Part shown: piece by piece, positions 40,448-49,299 of the stretch
How the letters are laid out: every line of letters starts with the position of its first letter
How positions within the stretch are numbered: the first letter of the stretch is position 1
Source of the DNA: an uncultured Candidatus Melainabacteria bacterium
GTDB lineage: Bacteria; Cyanobacteriota; Vampirovibrionia; Gastranaerophilales; Gastranaerophilaceae
DNA: 64,000 nt
Assembly: GCA_934757245.1 (NCBI GenBank)
Contig: CAKVLH010000010.1
Coordinates: 1-64,000, forward strand
Direction of reading: 5' to 3'
Translations under genes and position numbers: made by a program
Notes under the pieces: model-generated
The model's database searches: none
What the model saw: the letters and a program-made list of their open reading frames with translations, nothing else
What the model was told of the DNA's origin: nothing

Positions 40448-41446
40448 ATGATTTACACTATGCAATTGAATAAATTGAATGAAATTACACGCTCCAATTT
40501 ATTATCGCAGGATAAACATATAAATAAAACTACTTATCAAAATATGTCTTTTGAAGGTAAAATTCCGCAAAAAGAAATATGCGAATTAAGCGATACTTTT
40601 TTAAAAAAATCAGAAAATATTGATTCTGAAATGTCTTTTTTTCAAATGGCAGAAGAGTTTTTTAAGACGCATTTGTTGAACTTAATTAAAGATACATCGG
40701 AAAAAAAGGCTCTTTGCGGTGATTTATTACGCTTGTTTCGACATGAATTAATGAATAATGTAATGTCGAAGTTTGAACTAAATTTAAACCCTTGTTTTAA
40801 AGAATTTATAGAAGAAGAAAATAAAAACAAGAAAGATTTTTCTTATTTTAAACATCAGAAAAAAATTTTTAAAGAAATAATTACAACTATAAAAGATATG
40901 GTAAGTCTTTGGAGCAAAATTGAACATTGGAAATTTAATAAAAATCAAAAAGTAACTTTCGATGAAATGTTATCAATATTAGAAAAAACAATAAAATATG
41001 GCAATTATGGCAATGCTTCAATTGAAATTAAAAATGATTTAGATTCCGCAAATTTAGTTATAGAAAATGCTTTCGAGCAATACAATTTGTTATCTCAAAT
41101 CATTTTAAATAGTTTGAAATATTCAGAAGGGAAGCCTATAACAGTCCAATTTACTAAATTACCCGAACACAAAATTTTAGGTGAAGATGTATACGCGATA
41201 ATTGCTGAGAACCATGATACCTTACCAATCAAAAATGAAGATATTGATAAAATACTAAAAGGCTACGGACACCGTTCTAATGATAGAAATTTAAAAGGAA
41301 CTGGGCTTGGTTATATTGAAATTATAAATATTTTAAAACAACATTACCCAAATGAACAAAACTTCAATATTATTGAAAAAGGAAGAAAGTCTGGTGTTAA
41401 AGTATCTGTTCCTTTTAATTTAAAAAAAGACACAAAAGGAAATTAA
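40448..41446 (+). CDS. Soluble histidine-kinase-like protein with F-E-G motif, no sensor domain
   Basis: 332 residues, no membrane segment. Residues 33-41 read NMSFEGKIP, the short motif seen in several lineage-type proteins here. A candidate phospho-acceptor helix LLRLFRHELMNNVM (H about 99) is followed by coiled helices. An ATP-binding end follows: YNLLSQIILNSLKYSEGKPI (N-box-like), HRSNDRNLKGTGLGYIEIINI (G2 box), SGVKVSVPFNL (final strand). There is no recognisable input or receiver domain, and no response regulator is adjacent. The ATG at 40448 has AAAGG 9 nt upstream. It could be a sensor kinase or a GHKL ATPase with another job. Confidence 0.65.
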   Translation: MIYTMQLNKLNEITRSNLLSQDKHINKTTYQNMSFEGKIPQKEICELSDTFLKKSENIDSEMSFFQMAEEFFKTHLLNLIKDTSEKKALCGDLLRLFRHELMNNVMSKFELNLNPCFKEFIEEENKNKKDFSYFKHQKKIFKEIITTIKDMVSLWSKIEHWKFNKNQKVTFDEMLSILEKTIKYGNYGNASIEIKNDLDSANLVIENAFEQYNLLSQIILNSLKYSEGKPITVQFTKLPEHKILGEDVYAIIAENHDTLPIKNEDIDKILKGYGHRSNDRNLKGTGLGYIEIINILKQHYPNEQNFNIIEKGRKSGVKVSVPFNLKKDTKGN

Positions 41447-41451
41447 GTTTT

Positions 41452-42279
41452 TTAATATTGTTGATTATTAATTTCCAAAACCATTTTATAAACATCATTC
41501 TTGTTTAATTTGAAAATCGTAGACAAGATTACTGAGATTTCTTTGTCTCTAAAACCCTTTTTCTTCAATTCAAGAATATGAGCACGCAAATCAAAATTAG
41601 ATTTTCCGTCTTCTGCATAAATCATGCAGACAATTTCACCTTTGATACCGTCTTTAAAGTGTTCCAAGACGCCAGAAATTTTATCAGTTACAATTTCTTC
41701 AAATAATTTTGTGATTTCGCGACCAAGTGAAATTTTAATATCACCTCTAAAATCTTTGATAACTTTAAGTGTTTTTAGAATTCTCTCCGGTGAATCATAG
41801 AAGACCATATTTTGTGCCGAATATTTTTGACAAACTTCCTTAATTTGCCCCTCAGCTCTAGGAATAAATCCGACAAACGAAAATTGTTCATCTTTTCTCG
41901 GAAGTTGAGACAAAAATGTTGTTACAGCGCATGCTCCAGCCAAAGAGGTTACTGAAAAGCCTTCTTTTAATAATTCTGTAACAATTACTCCACCCGGATC
42001 ACAAATCATTGGCGTCCCTGCATCAGAAACCAACGCGACACTTTTTCCCTCTTTTATTAAATTCAAGAAAAAATCAATTCGTTCATGTTCGTTATACTTA
42101 TGATAAGACACGCATTTAGTTGATATTTCATAGTGATTAAGAAGCTTTTGCGTTACTCTTGTATCTTCACACGCAATTAAATCAACAGTTTTTAAAACCT
42201 CAATAGCTCTCAGTGTTATATCTTTTATGTTTCCAATAGGAGTTGGAACTATGTAAAAATCAAAATTTCTTTGTGCCAT
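41452..42279 (-). CDS. rsmI: 16S rRNA (cytidine-1402-2'-O) methyltransferase RsmI
   Basis: 275 residues from the ATG at 42279. VPTPIGNIKDITLRAIEVLK and ACEDTRVTQKLL, then VALVSDAGTPMICDPGG, are RsmI signatures; the C-terminal helical domain reads HILELKKKGFRDKEISVILS. It adds a ribose methyl to C1402 of 16S rRNA together with RsmH. A longer frame to 42435 has no ribosome site, while TATAAT lies 7 nt before this ATG, so the mRNA is probably leaderless. Divergent from rny. Confidence 0.93.
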   Translation of the reverse strand: MAQRNFDFYIVPTPIGNIKDITLRAIEVLKTVDLIACEDTRVTQKLLNHYEISTKCVSYHKYNEHERIDFFLNLIKEGKSVALVSDAGTPMICDPGGVIVTELLKEGFSVTSLAGACAVTTFLSQLPRKDEQFSFVGFIPRAEGQIKEVCQKYSAQNMVFYDSPERILKTLKVIKDFRGDIKISLGREITKLFEEIVTDKISGVLEHFKDGIKGEIVCMIYAEDGKSNFDLRAHILELKKKGFRDKEISVILSTIFKLNKNDVYKMVLEINNQQY

Positions 42280-42286
42280 AAACTTA

Positions 42287-42292
42287 ATTATA
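42287..42292 (-). promoter_or_regulatory. -10 box of leaderless promoter for rsmI
   Basis: TATAAT on the minus strand, then TAAGTTT and the ATG at 42279. No ribosome site. Confidence 0.65.
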
Positions 42293-42359
42293 TCATGCAT
42301 AAAGATTATTTTCTTTATGTACAAATATCGCTTTATATGGTATGATAAAATCAGTAGTA

Positions 42360-42486
42360 GTATAATAAATTTTTTAAAATATATGCGATAGAGAAGATTA
42401 TTGAAAATATTTAATAGTTGCCGAGTAGGATACATGTGCTCGGACTACGTGTATATATAGAAAAATAGAAAAGGAAAAGGTGCTAA
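42360..42486 (+). promoter_or_regulatory. Leader region of rny
   Basis: TATAAT at about 42360-42365 would start a roughly 110-nt untranslated leader. It contains a CCGAG...CTCGG stem (about 42420-42442) and an AAAAGGAAAAGG ribosome site. Possible autoregulatory leader. Confidence 0.4.
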
Positions 42487-44007
42487 ATGAATGCATTATT
42501 GACTGTTGCAATAATTGCACTGGTTATACTGGTTGCAATAATTGCGGTGCAAAGAGTTAAGTACAAAAATCTTGTTCAGCAAACTGAACAATCAAAAAAA
42601 GATTTACAAGAAAAAGAAGCTATTATGCAAAAAGAAGCTTTAATTAAGGCAAAAGAGGCTTTGCATAGTGAAAGAGAACAATTAAACGCAGATGAAAGAG
42701 AACGCAGAAGAGAGTTTGCAACTATAGAAAACAAGCTTTCTAAACGCGAAGACCAACTTGAAGATAGAATGCAAGAAGTTTCTGATAAAGAATTAGAATT
42801 GGATAGATTAAAAGACCAATTAATTGAAAAAGAAGACTTTTTGGCAGAAATTGTTCAAAAACAAACGGTTGAACTTGAGCGTATTGCCGGCATGTCAACA
42901 GAAGAAGCTAAAAAAATGCTTTTAGAACAATTAAAAAGTGATTTGGCACAAGAGCAAATGCAGTTAATTCGTGAAAACGAAGCAAAGATTAGAGAAGATG
43001 CCTTAGAAAAATCAAAAGAAATTTTAACAACAACAATGCAAAGATGTATGATGGAACAAGTTGTGGAATCAACTGTTTCGGTTGTTTCACTTCCAAATGA
43101 CGAAATGAAGGGCAGAATAATCGGTCGTGAAGGTCGTAACATCAGAACTTTAGAAACTTTGACAGGTGTTGATTTAATTATTGATGATACTCCTGAAGCT
43201 GTAGTATTGTCAGCTTTTGACCCTGTAAGGCGTGAAATCGCAAAAATCGCTCTTGAAAAACTTATTCAAGACGGTCGTATTCACCCTGTTAGAATTGAAG
43301 AAACTGTTGAAAAATCAAGAGAAGAAGTTGAAAAGAAAATTTTAAAAGAAGGTGAAAATGCTGCTCTTGATATGGGCATAATGGGCTTAAACAAAGAACT
43401 TATCAAAAATTTAGGACGTCTATATTATAGAACAAGTTACGGTCAAAATGTTCTTAAACACTCTCTTGAAGTTGGACATATTGCAGGAATGTTAGCTGCT
43501 GAATTGGGCGCAAACGTTTATATCGCTAAACGTGCAGGCTTACTTCACGATATAGGTAAGGCTGTTGACCAAACTCAAGAAGGTACGCATATTCAATTAG
43601 GTGTAGAATTAGCGACAAGATATGGCGAAAAACCGGAAGTAATTCACGCAATTGAAGCTCACCATGATGATGTTACAGCAAATACGGTTGAAGCTGTTTT
43701 GGTAAAACTTGCTGATGCAATTTCAGCAGGTCGTCCGGGGGCAAGACGTGATACATTGGAAATTTATATCAAGCGTCTACAAAAGATTGAAGAAATTGTA
43801 ATCGGTTATGAAGGCATTAAGCAGTCATTTGCAGTTCAAGCAGGACGTGAAGTTCGTGTAATTGTTCAATCAGAAATGTTCGATGATTTGGCTTCACAAA
43901 AACTTGCAAGAGATATTGCGAAAAAAATTGAGGATGAACTTGATTATCCGGGACAAATTAAAGTTACAGTTGTAAGAGAATTCAGAACAACTGAAATTGC
44001 GAAATAG
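42487..44007 (+). CDS. rny: Ribonuclease Y
   Basis: 506 residues. N-terminal membrane anchor ([21 protein letters not shown], 3-23), a long coiled coil to about residue 190, KH domain ([31 protein letters not shown]) and HD domain with HDIGK (about 352-356) and EAHHDD. It starts mRNA decay from the membrane. Full length for the family. A terminator lies 6 nt after the stop, and the YmdB gene follows on the same strand. This gene pair is kept in many Firmicutes and some other phyla. Confidence 0.97.
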   Translation: MNALLTVAIIALVILVAIIAVQRVKYKNLVQQTEQSKKDLQEKEAIMQKEALIKAKEALHSEREQLNADERERRREFATIENKLSKREDQLEDRMQEVSDKELELDRLKDQLIEKEDFLAEIVQKQTVELERIAGMSTEEAKKMLLEQLKSDLAQEQMQLIRENEAKIREDALEKSKEILTTTMQRCMMEQVVESTVSVVSLPNDEMKGRIIGREGRNIRTLETLTGVDLIIDDTPEAVVLSAFDPVRREIAKIALEKLIQDGRIHPVRIEETVEKSREEVEKKILKEGENAALDMGIMGLNKELIKNLGRLYYRTSYGQNVLKHSLEVGHIAGMLAAELGANVYIAKRAGLLHDIGKAVDQTQEGTHIQLGVELATRYGEKPEVIHAIEAHHDDVTANTVEAVLVKLADAISAGRPGARRDTLEIYIKRLQKIEEIVIGYEGIKQSFAVQAGREVRVIVQSEMFDDLASQKLARDIAKKIEDELDYPGQIKVTVVREFRTTEIAK

Positions 44008-44012
44008 TTAAC

Positions 44013-44040
44013 AACGGGGAATTTTATTTCCCCGTTTTAT
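44013..44040 (+). terminator. Terminator between rny and ymdB-like gene
   Basis: AACGGGGAA (44013-44021), loop TTTTAT, TTCCCCGTT (44028-44036), then TTAT. Confidence 0.7.
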
Positions 44041-44052
44041 AAAATAAAAGAC

Positions 44053-44916
44053 ATGGGTTGTAATACAATGAGATTATTATTTTTCGGAGACATAACAGGC
44101 AGACAGGGGAGAATTGCGATAAAGAATTATCTTGCTTTTCGAGATAATAATTCTGAAACAAAACCTGACTTTGTAATCGCAAATATTGAAAATGCATCTC
44201 ATGGCTTTGGACTCACAAAGAAGAACTACGAAGATTTGAATTCTGCGGGTGTTGATTGTTTTACTTCGGGCAATCATATTTGGGATAAAAAAGATATTTT
44301 TGAATACATAGAGACAGCAGAAAATTTGCTACGTCCTATAAATTATCCTGATGGTACAAAAGGAGTTGGGGCAAGAGTATTTGATGTTAACGGAGAAAAA
44401 TTGGCTGTAATAAACGCATTAGGACGTGTTTTTATGCCACCTATGGATTCTCCTTGGCAAGTTGTAGTTGATGAAATTAAAAAACTTCAAGCGGAAGGCG
44501 TACAACATATTTTTGTTGATTTTCATGCAGAAGCTACAGCTGAAAAAATTTGTTTTTCAAAATATTTAGCAAAAGAATTTAATAATGAAGAAAACGCATT
44601 GATTAAAGGATTTTTTGGCACACATACACACGTACAAACAGCTGATGAAAAAATATATGATGGAATGGCATATATTACAGACGCAGGTTTTTGCGGTACT
44701 GAAGACAGCGTAATCGGTATGGAATTTGCAACTTCCCTTAAGCGTTTATCAACCTCGCTTCCTGAACGCTATGAGATAGCAGAAGCTTCGATTGCTCAAA
44801 TAAACGGTGTTGAGGTTCTTTTTGATAGAACAAGTGCAACACAAATTAAAAGAATTAATTTAATAGTAGATAATAGTAAAAATGAAAGTGAGGTCAACGT
44901 TGGAACAGACGGTTGA
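44053..44916 (+). CDS. YmdB-family metallophosphoesterase (2',3'-cyclic nucleotide phosphodiesterase)
   Basis: 287 residues; the ATG at 44068 (MRLLFFGDITG) is an equally good start by alignment. Metal-binding motifs GDITGRQG, ANIENASHGFG, SGNHIWD and FVDFHAEAT and the late GTHTHVQTADEKI are all in place. YmdB homologues hydrolyse 2',3'-cAMP and influence motility and biofilm; they are nearly always next to rny. A terminator between the two suggests separate control. It overlaps the PHP gene by 35 bp. Confidence 0.92.
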   Translation: MGCNTMRLLFFGDITGRQGRIAIKNYLAFRDNNSETKPDFVIANIENASHGFGLTKKNYEDLNSAGVDCFTSGNHIWDKKDIFEYIETAENLLRPINYPDGTKGVGARVFDVNGEKLAVINALGRVFMPPMDSPWQVVVDEIKKLQAEGVQHIFVDFHAEATAEKICFSKYLAKEFNNEENALIKGFFGTHTHVQTADEKIYDGMAYITDAGFCGTEDSVIGMEFATSLKRLSTSLPERYEIAEASIAQINGVEVLFDRTSATQIKRINLIVDNSKNESEVNVGTDG

Positions 44917-45787
44917 TAAAGGAGGCGGGTGTTTAAAAGGTGATTACCATATTCACACCTATTATTCTGACGGCGTCTTTTCTCCGGAAAAGATTGTTGA
45001 TTTAGCGTTAGATGCAGGTTTGCAAGTAATTGCTTTAACCGATCATGACAATGTTTTGTCTTATAATGTTGCGAAGGAATATTTAAAAACAAAAGAAGTT
45101 GATTTTAAAATTATTCCCGGAATTGAAGTAAATACACTTCACAAAGGTTATGAAGTTCACATTTTGGGCTACTTCCCTGATGTAAACAAGAGTGATTTTA
45201 AAAGTTTATTAAAAGCGCAACAACATGCCAGAATTAAACAAACCAAAGAAATTTTGAGCCTTTTGAAGAAAAAAGAAGGCATAAAGATTGCTTTTGAAGA
45301 TGTTAAAAACATGGTTGCAGAAGGTGGCAGTATCGGGCGTCCGCATATTGCTAAGGCTATTACGAATGCAGGTGGTACAAGCAATGTAATGGAAGCTTAC
45401 AGTAAGTATATTCATAGAGATTCGCCGGTTTATGTTGAGAGAAAAACAGTTTCTCCTTTTGAGGCTGTTGAAGTAATCTATGATTCAGGTGGAATTCCGG
45501 TTATAGCACATCCTTATGATATTGACATTGCAGAAAAACTTATCAAAGAACTTATGGCTTGTGGTTTAAGAGGGATTGAAGCTTATCATAGAAAGCATTC
45601 ACCTGCGATTGTTGAATATTTTTCATCAATGGCAGAAAATTTGGGCTTGATTGTAACAGGCGGTTCAGATTTTCATGCGCCAAACATTATGAACGGTCAG
45701 ATTATTTTGGGCAAAAACTTTGTGCCTGAATGGATTTATGGAATGTTGCTTGATGAAAAGAAACATTTGGATATGGCAAGAGATTAA
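44882..45787 (+). CDS. PHP-domain phosphoesterase (RNase AM/YciV type)
   Basis: 301 residues. DYHIHTYYSDGVFSPEKIVDLA, LTDHDNV and PGIEVNT are the metal-binding PHP motifs, with later GRPHIAKAI, PVIAHPYD and GGSDFHAPN. The family includes the 5'-3' exonuclease YciV (RNase AM) that trims rRNA and short RNAs, and the 3',5'-nucleotide bisphosphatases. AAAGGAGG at 44919 is followed by no in-frame start, so the ATG at 44882 inside ymdB is chosen, giving coupled translation. With rny and ymdB this makes an RNA-turnover cluster. Confidence 0.85.
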   Translation: MKVRSTLEQTVDKGGGCLKGDYHIHTYYSDGVFSPEKIVDLALDAGLQVIALTDHDNVLSYNVAKEYLKTKEVDFKIIPGIEVNTLHKGYEVHILGYFPDVNKSDFKSLLKAQQHARIKQTKEILSLLKKKEGIKIAFEDVKNMVAEGGSIGRPHIAKAITNAGGTSNVMEAYSKYIHRDSPVYVERKTVSPFEAVEVIYDSGGIPVIAHPYDIDIAEKLIKELMACGLRGIEAYHRKHSPAIVEYFSSMAENLGLIVTGGSDFHAPNIMNGQIILGKNFVPEWIYGMLLDEKKHLDMARD

Positions 45788-45808
45788 AAATAAAGGAAGA
45801 GGGCTGGG

Positions 45809-46387
45809 ATGAAAAAAGCGTTCACAATAGTTGAAGTTTCTATATTGTTTGTAATATTTTTGATAGTTGCGTTTCTTGTAGCGCCATTATCTTTGGATGA
45901 TTCTTTGCAAGCAAAAAACGCTTCAAGGTGGCGCAATGTTCAGTCTGATTTCGCAAACATTTTTTATTCAATTAATACTCAGAAGGAAGATGAAAACTTT
46001 GATTTCAACAAAGCTTTCACTTCTGTTATGAGTGGTGAAATTAAAGGCGATGCTCAACCTTACAAAATAACATTCTTGAACGGTCAATTCCCAAATAGCA
46101 CGTACAGATTCAATGATTTTAAACTAACTCAAACAAATTCAGTTGTGTCATACAAGTTATATGATACTCCGCAAAATGGTGTTTTAGGCTTGCTTATGTA
46201 CGATGTTAACGGTTCTGTTGGTCCAAATGTTTGGGGTAAAGATGTTTTTGGTTTGAATATTTATTCGGATAGATTTGAACCGTTTTGTAAAAATGATACA
46301 ATAGTTGCACAAAAACAAGATTGTACAAAAGACGGAAACGGACTTTGTTGCTCTAATTACTACTTAATCGGAGGTAGTATAAAATAA
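45809..46387 (+). CDS. Type IV pilin-like pseudopilin
   Basis: 192 residues. KKAFTIVEVSILFVIFLIVAFLVAP is split as MKKA / FTIVEVSILFVIF: a short basic leader, then a Phe-Thr-x-x-Glu start with Glu5 of the mature protein, and a 20-residue hydrophobic helix. Cleavage would fall after Ala rather than the usual Gly. The C-terminal half is beta-rich with paired cysteines (PFCKNDTI, KQDCTKDG, GLCC). It belongs to a type II/IV secretion or competence pilus. No assembly genes adjoin in the window. Confidence 0.75.
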   Translation: MKKAFTIVEVSILFVIFLIVAFLVAPLSLDDSLQAKNASRWRNVQSDFANIFYSINTQKEDENFDFNKAFTSVMSGEIKGDAQPYKITFLNGQFPNSTYRFNDFKLTQTNSVVSYKLYDTPQNGVLGLLMYDVNGSVGPNVWGKDVFGLNIYSDRFEPFCKNDTIVAQKQDCTKDGNGLCCSNYYLIGGSIK

Positions 46388-46962
46388 TGAAAAATGTTTG
46401 TGTATTCGCGTCTTCTTCAAATAAATTAGAACAAGCTTTTTATAATGATGCAGAAAAATTGGGTGAACTTCTTGCTAAAAATGGTTACAATATTGTTTAT
46501 GGCGGAAGTCGTTTGGGCATGATGTATGCTTGTGCAAGTGCCGTAAAACAAAATGGTGGCAAGATTCTCGGTGTTATGCCACAAAAGTTGGTAGAATTTG
46601 GAGTTGCAAATCCAAATGATTGCGACGAGTTTTTTGAAACAGTAGGAATGCGTGAAAGAAAAGCAAAAATGGACGCAATTTCAGATGCTGTAATCGCTCT
46701 TGCCGGAGGTTTTGGAACATTGGAAGAAATTTCTGAAATGATTGTTCAAAAACAACTTGGGTATAATTCTAAGCCGATTATTCTTTTGAATACGAATGGT
46801 TTTTATGATAATTTGATAGCATTTTTTAATACGATTATTCAAAATAATTTTGCAAAGGAAAATGCTCGAGAATTGTATTTCATAGCATCAACTCCTAATG
46901 ATGCAATTGAATATTTAAATACCTATTCTCCAAAAGAAATTGCACTGGCGTCAAAATTTTAA
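46387..46962 (+). CDS. LOG-family nucleotide 5'-monophosphate phosphoribohydrolase
   Basis: 191 residues. Rossmann start VCVFASSSNK, GGSRLGMMYACASAV, and the family motif AGGFGTLEEISEM (usual PGGxGTxxE, here Ala for Pro). LOG-type enzymes cut nucleoside monophosphates such as cytokinin ribotides or purine NMPs to base and ribose phosphate. The ATG overlaps the previous stop (TAATG), so translation is coupled to the pseudopilin gene, though a shared job is not obvious. GGAGG lies upstream in the prior gene's end. Confidence 0.87.
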   Translation: MKNVCVFASSSNKLEQAFYNDAEKLGELLAKNGYNIVYGGSRLGMMYACASAVKQNGGKILGVMPQKLVEFGVANPNDCDEFFETVGMRERKAKMDAISDAVIALAGGFGTLEEISEMIVQKQLGYNSKPIILLNTNGFYDNLIAFFNTIIQNNFAKENARELYFIASTPNDAIEYLNTYSPKEIALASKF

Positions 46963-46980
46963 GCGAAAAAGAGGTAAATT

Positions 46981-47733
46981 ATGTCAGAACAAATTTATGG
47001 AAATATACACTCCGTAGAAAGTTGTGGAACTGTTGACGGGCCGGGGATACGTTTTGTTGTATTCACTCAAGGTTGCCCAATGAGATGTCAATACTGCCAC
47101 AATCCGGATACCTGGGATTTTAAAGATAACAACAGAATGAGTGTTGAGGAAATTGTAAAACAGTATGAGGGTGTTAAAGAGTTTTGCGCCGGTGGTTTAA
47201 CAGTAACCGGCGGTGAACCTATGGCACAAATGGAATTTGTAACAGAATTGTTTAAGCAACTTCATGCAGAAGGTGTTAACACTGCACTTGACACTTCTGG
47301 AGTTTTATTCAACAAGGATAATACTGAAAAAGTTGACGAATTAATGAAATATACCAGCATTGTGCTTTTGGATATTAAACATATTGATGATGAGGAACAT
47401 AAAAAATTAACAAAACATTCAAACAAGAATATTTTGGATTTTGCACGTTATCTTTCAGATATAAAAAAGCCAATGTGGGTTAGACACGTTGTAGTTCCTG
47501 GAATTACGTATAAAGAAGAATACTTAACCCGTTTGGGAGAATTCTTAGCTACATTGCACAATATAGCAGCATTGGATGTATTACCATATCATGATATGGC
47601 AATTCCTAAATACGAAAACTTGGGCATTGATTATCCGTTAAAAGGCGTTCCGCCACTAAGCCATGATGAAGCTATAAATGCTAGAAATATTATTATGAAG
47701 GCTTATAGAAGGGTAAAAGACACTAGTAAGTAA
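46981..47733 (+). CDS. pflA: Pyruvate formate-lyase activating enzyme (radical SAM)
   Basis: 250 residues. The radical SAM cluster is TQGCPMRCQYCHNPD (Cys32, 36, 39), followed by GGLTVTGGEPMAQ (GGE motif) and LDTSGVLF; the C-terminus has PYHDMAIPKYENLGIDYPL. It makes the glycyl radical on pyruvate formate-lyase, so the cell ferments pyruvate anaerobically. The pfl gene itself is not in the window. GAGG precedes the ATG. A terminator follows. Confidence 0.93.
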   Translation: MSEQIYGNIHSVESCGTVDGPGIRFVVFTQGCPMRCQYCHNPDTWDFKDNNRMSVEEIVKQYEGVKEFCAGGLTVTGGEPMAQMEFVTELFKQLHAEGVNTALDTSGVLFNKDNTEKVDELMKYTSIVLLDIKHIDDEEHKKLTKHSNKNILDFARYLSDIKKPMWVRHVVVPGITYKEEYLTRLGEFLATLHNIAALDVLPYHDMAIPKYENLGIDYPLKGVPPLSHDEAINARNIIMKAYRRVKDTSK

Positions 47734-47751
47734 TATGATAAATTCAAAACA

Positions 47752-47786
47752 AAAACAGGTACACAATTGAAGTGTACCTGTTTTTG
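47752..47786. terminator. Terminator between pflA and the fabZ operon
   Basis: AAAACAGGTACAC (47752-47764), loop AATTGAA, GTGTACCTGTTTT (47772-47784), with T or A tracts on both sides, so it serves both converging units. Confidence 0.9.
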
Positions 47787-47801
47787 TATAAATTGTTTTA
47801 A

Positions 47802-48281
47802 TTATTTCAAAGCAACTGTCATATCAGCTTCGATACAAACTTTACCGTCTACATAACCTACGCCATGGCTCTTGCAGATAGGGCCTTTTGCCTTAATTAA
47901 TTCGATATGCATTTCAAATCTGTCACCAGGTCTTACAATATTTTTGAATCTAACATTGTCAACTCCTGCATACAAAGTTAATTTACCTTTGTATTGAGGC
48001 AAGCACATCAAAACCGGTGCTGAGCATTGAGCCAATGCTTCTAATTGCAATACTCCGGGCATTACAGGATTTCCTGGGAAGTGTCCTTGGAAGAATGCTT
48101 CGTTCATAGTCAAGTTTTTGTAACCTTTTGCATATTTACCAGGAACACATTCTGTAATTTTATCAACTAGCAAAAATGGGTATCTGTGAGGAATCATGTC
48201 CATAATTTGCATTACGTCAAATGATAAAATGTCTTCACCAGCTTCAGTTTCGCCAATTTTTACTCCTAATTCTTCTGTCAT
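47802..48281 (-). CDS. fabZ: 3-hydroxyacyl-ACP dehydratase FabZ
   Basis: 159 residues. IPHRYPFLLVDKI (catalytic His in PHRYPFL), GHFPGNPVMPGVLQLEALAQ (Glu) and the hot-dog strand region KNIVRPGDRFEMHIE are complete. It dehydrates hydroxyacyl chains for fatty acid synthesis and competes with LpxA for the same substrate. AAGGAG precedes the ATG and it lies 11 nt after lpxC, the cyanobacterial/chlamydial-type lpxC-fabZ order. lpxA does not follow here. Confidence 0.95.
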   Translation of the reverse strand: MTEELGVKIGETEAGEDILSFDVMQIMDMIPHRYPFLLVDKITECVPGKYAKGYKNLTMNEAFFQGHFPGNPVMPGVLQLEALAQCSAPVLMCLPQYKGKLTLYAGVDNVRFKNIVRPGDRFEMHIELIKAKGPICKSHGVGYVDGKVCIEADMTVALK

Positions 48282-48292
48282 TTAATTTCTCC

Positions 48293-49129
48293 TTATATTT
48301 TTACTAATTTGTTTTTTAATACTTGAGCAACTTTTGTGTGAACAGCATGCCCTGCTTCTTTAACCAAAATTTGCGCTTTGAAATTCAACGGTGAAACACC
48401 AGTTAAATACAAATCACCAATCAAATCCAAAATTTTATGTTTAATAGGTTCGTTTTCTGAACGTAATTCAGTTGTAAAACCTTCATCCTTCAAACCAACT
48501 GTGTTATCAATTGTAACACCTTTTGCAAAACCTAACATTTGATATTTTTTTAAGTCTTTATAAAAACCAAACGTTCTGGCTTCAATAATTTCTTCCAAAT
48601 TTTTATTGTCCATTGTTACCCAACGTCCACGCAAATCCGGATGGTCATAATTTACAGCATAAGTAATTCTAAGTTCTTTATCTGGAACAATAACTAGGCT
48701 TGTTTTACCGTTCAAATAATAAACAGGTTCTGAAACAGTATAAGCGTCTTTATTTACACCTTCAATACCTGCTTTTTTGAACAACTCAACCCAAACTTTT
48801 GAACTACCGTCAAAAATCGGCATTTCAGTTTCTGATAAATAAACATCAATCGAATCAATTCCGCAGATTGCGCAAGCCGCGATAAAGTGTTCACAAAGCA
48901 TTACTTTGTATTTGTAATCGCCTAACAATGTTCTATGTTCTTTACTGCACAGAGTTACGCAATGATCTGTAGAATATAAATTTTCTATACAAACATTAAA
49001 CGGAACATCCGCACCTTTTGAAAAAATACGAATATTACCACCGCGTGAAGGTTTTATTAGAACCTCACATTCGCGGTTTTTCATTAATCCTTTGCCTGAT
49101 GTTTTTATTTCTGATTTTATTGTTCCCAT
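48293..49129 (-). CDS. lpxC: UDP-3-O-acyl-N-acetylglucosamine deacetylase LpxC
   Basis: 278 residues. CEHFIAACAICGIDSIDVYLSETEMPIFDG holds the first zinc His and the E-M-P-I-F-D-G motif; later IKHKILDLIGDLYLTG gives the second His and Asp; EAGHAVHTKVA holds the third conserved His. It commits UDP-acyl-GlcNAc to lipid A. The start MGTIKSEIKTSGKGL is followed by a weak AGG site. Presence means an LPS outer membrane. Confidence 0.93.
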   Translation of the reverse strand: MGTIKSEIKTSGKGLMKNRECEVLIKPSRGGNIRIFSKGADVPFNVCIENLYSTDHCVTLCSKEHRTLLGDYKYKVMLCEHFIAACAICGIDSIDVYLSETEMPIFDGSSKVWVELFKKAGIEGVNKDAYTVSEPVYYLNGKTSLVIVPDKELRITYAVNYDHPDLRGRWVTMDNKNLEEIIEARTFGFYKDLKKYQMLGFAKGVTIDNTVGLKDEGFTTELRSENEPIKHKILDLIGDLYLTGVSPLNFKAQILVKEAGHAVHTKVAQVLKNKLVKI

Positions 49130-49194
49130 AATTTACCTATGTATTTTGTTGAATATTGTTGGGTTGAATGAAAATTGTTCAACCCAACCTACCT

Positions 49195-49292
49195 AAAACT
49201 TACAAGTCTTGGTCATTCCCTCTCCTTACAGGAGAGGGCTAGGGTGAGGTGATGATAATTGTAGGTTGGGCTTTCAGCCCAACAAAAGCTAC
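49195..49292. repeat. Dispersed repeats between lpxC and lpxD
   Basis: AAGTCTTGGTCATTCCCTCT ... AGAGGGCTAGGGTGAGGTG hairpin, the inverse of 22498-22545, and GTAGGTTGGGCTTTCAGCCC (49261-49280). Confidence 0.6.
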
Positions 49293-49299
49293 TAAAAAC

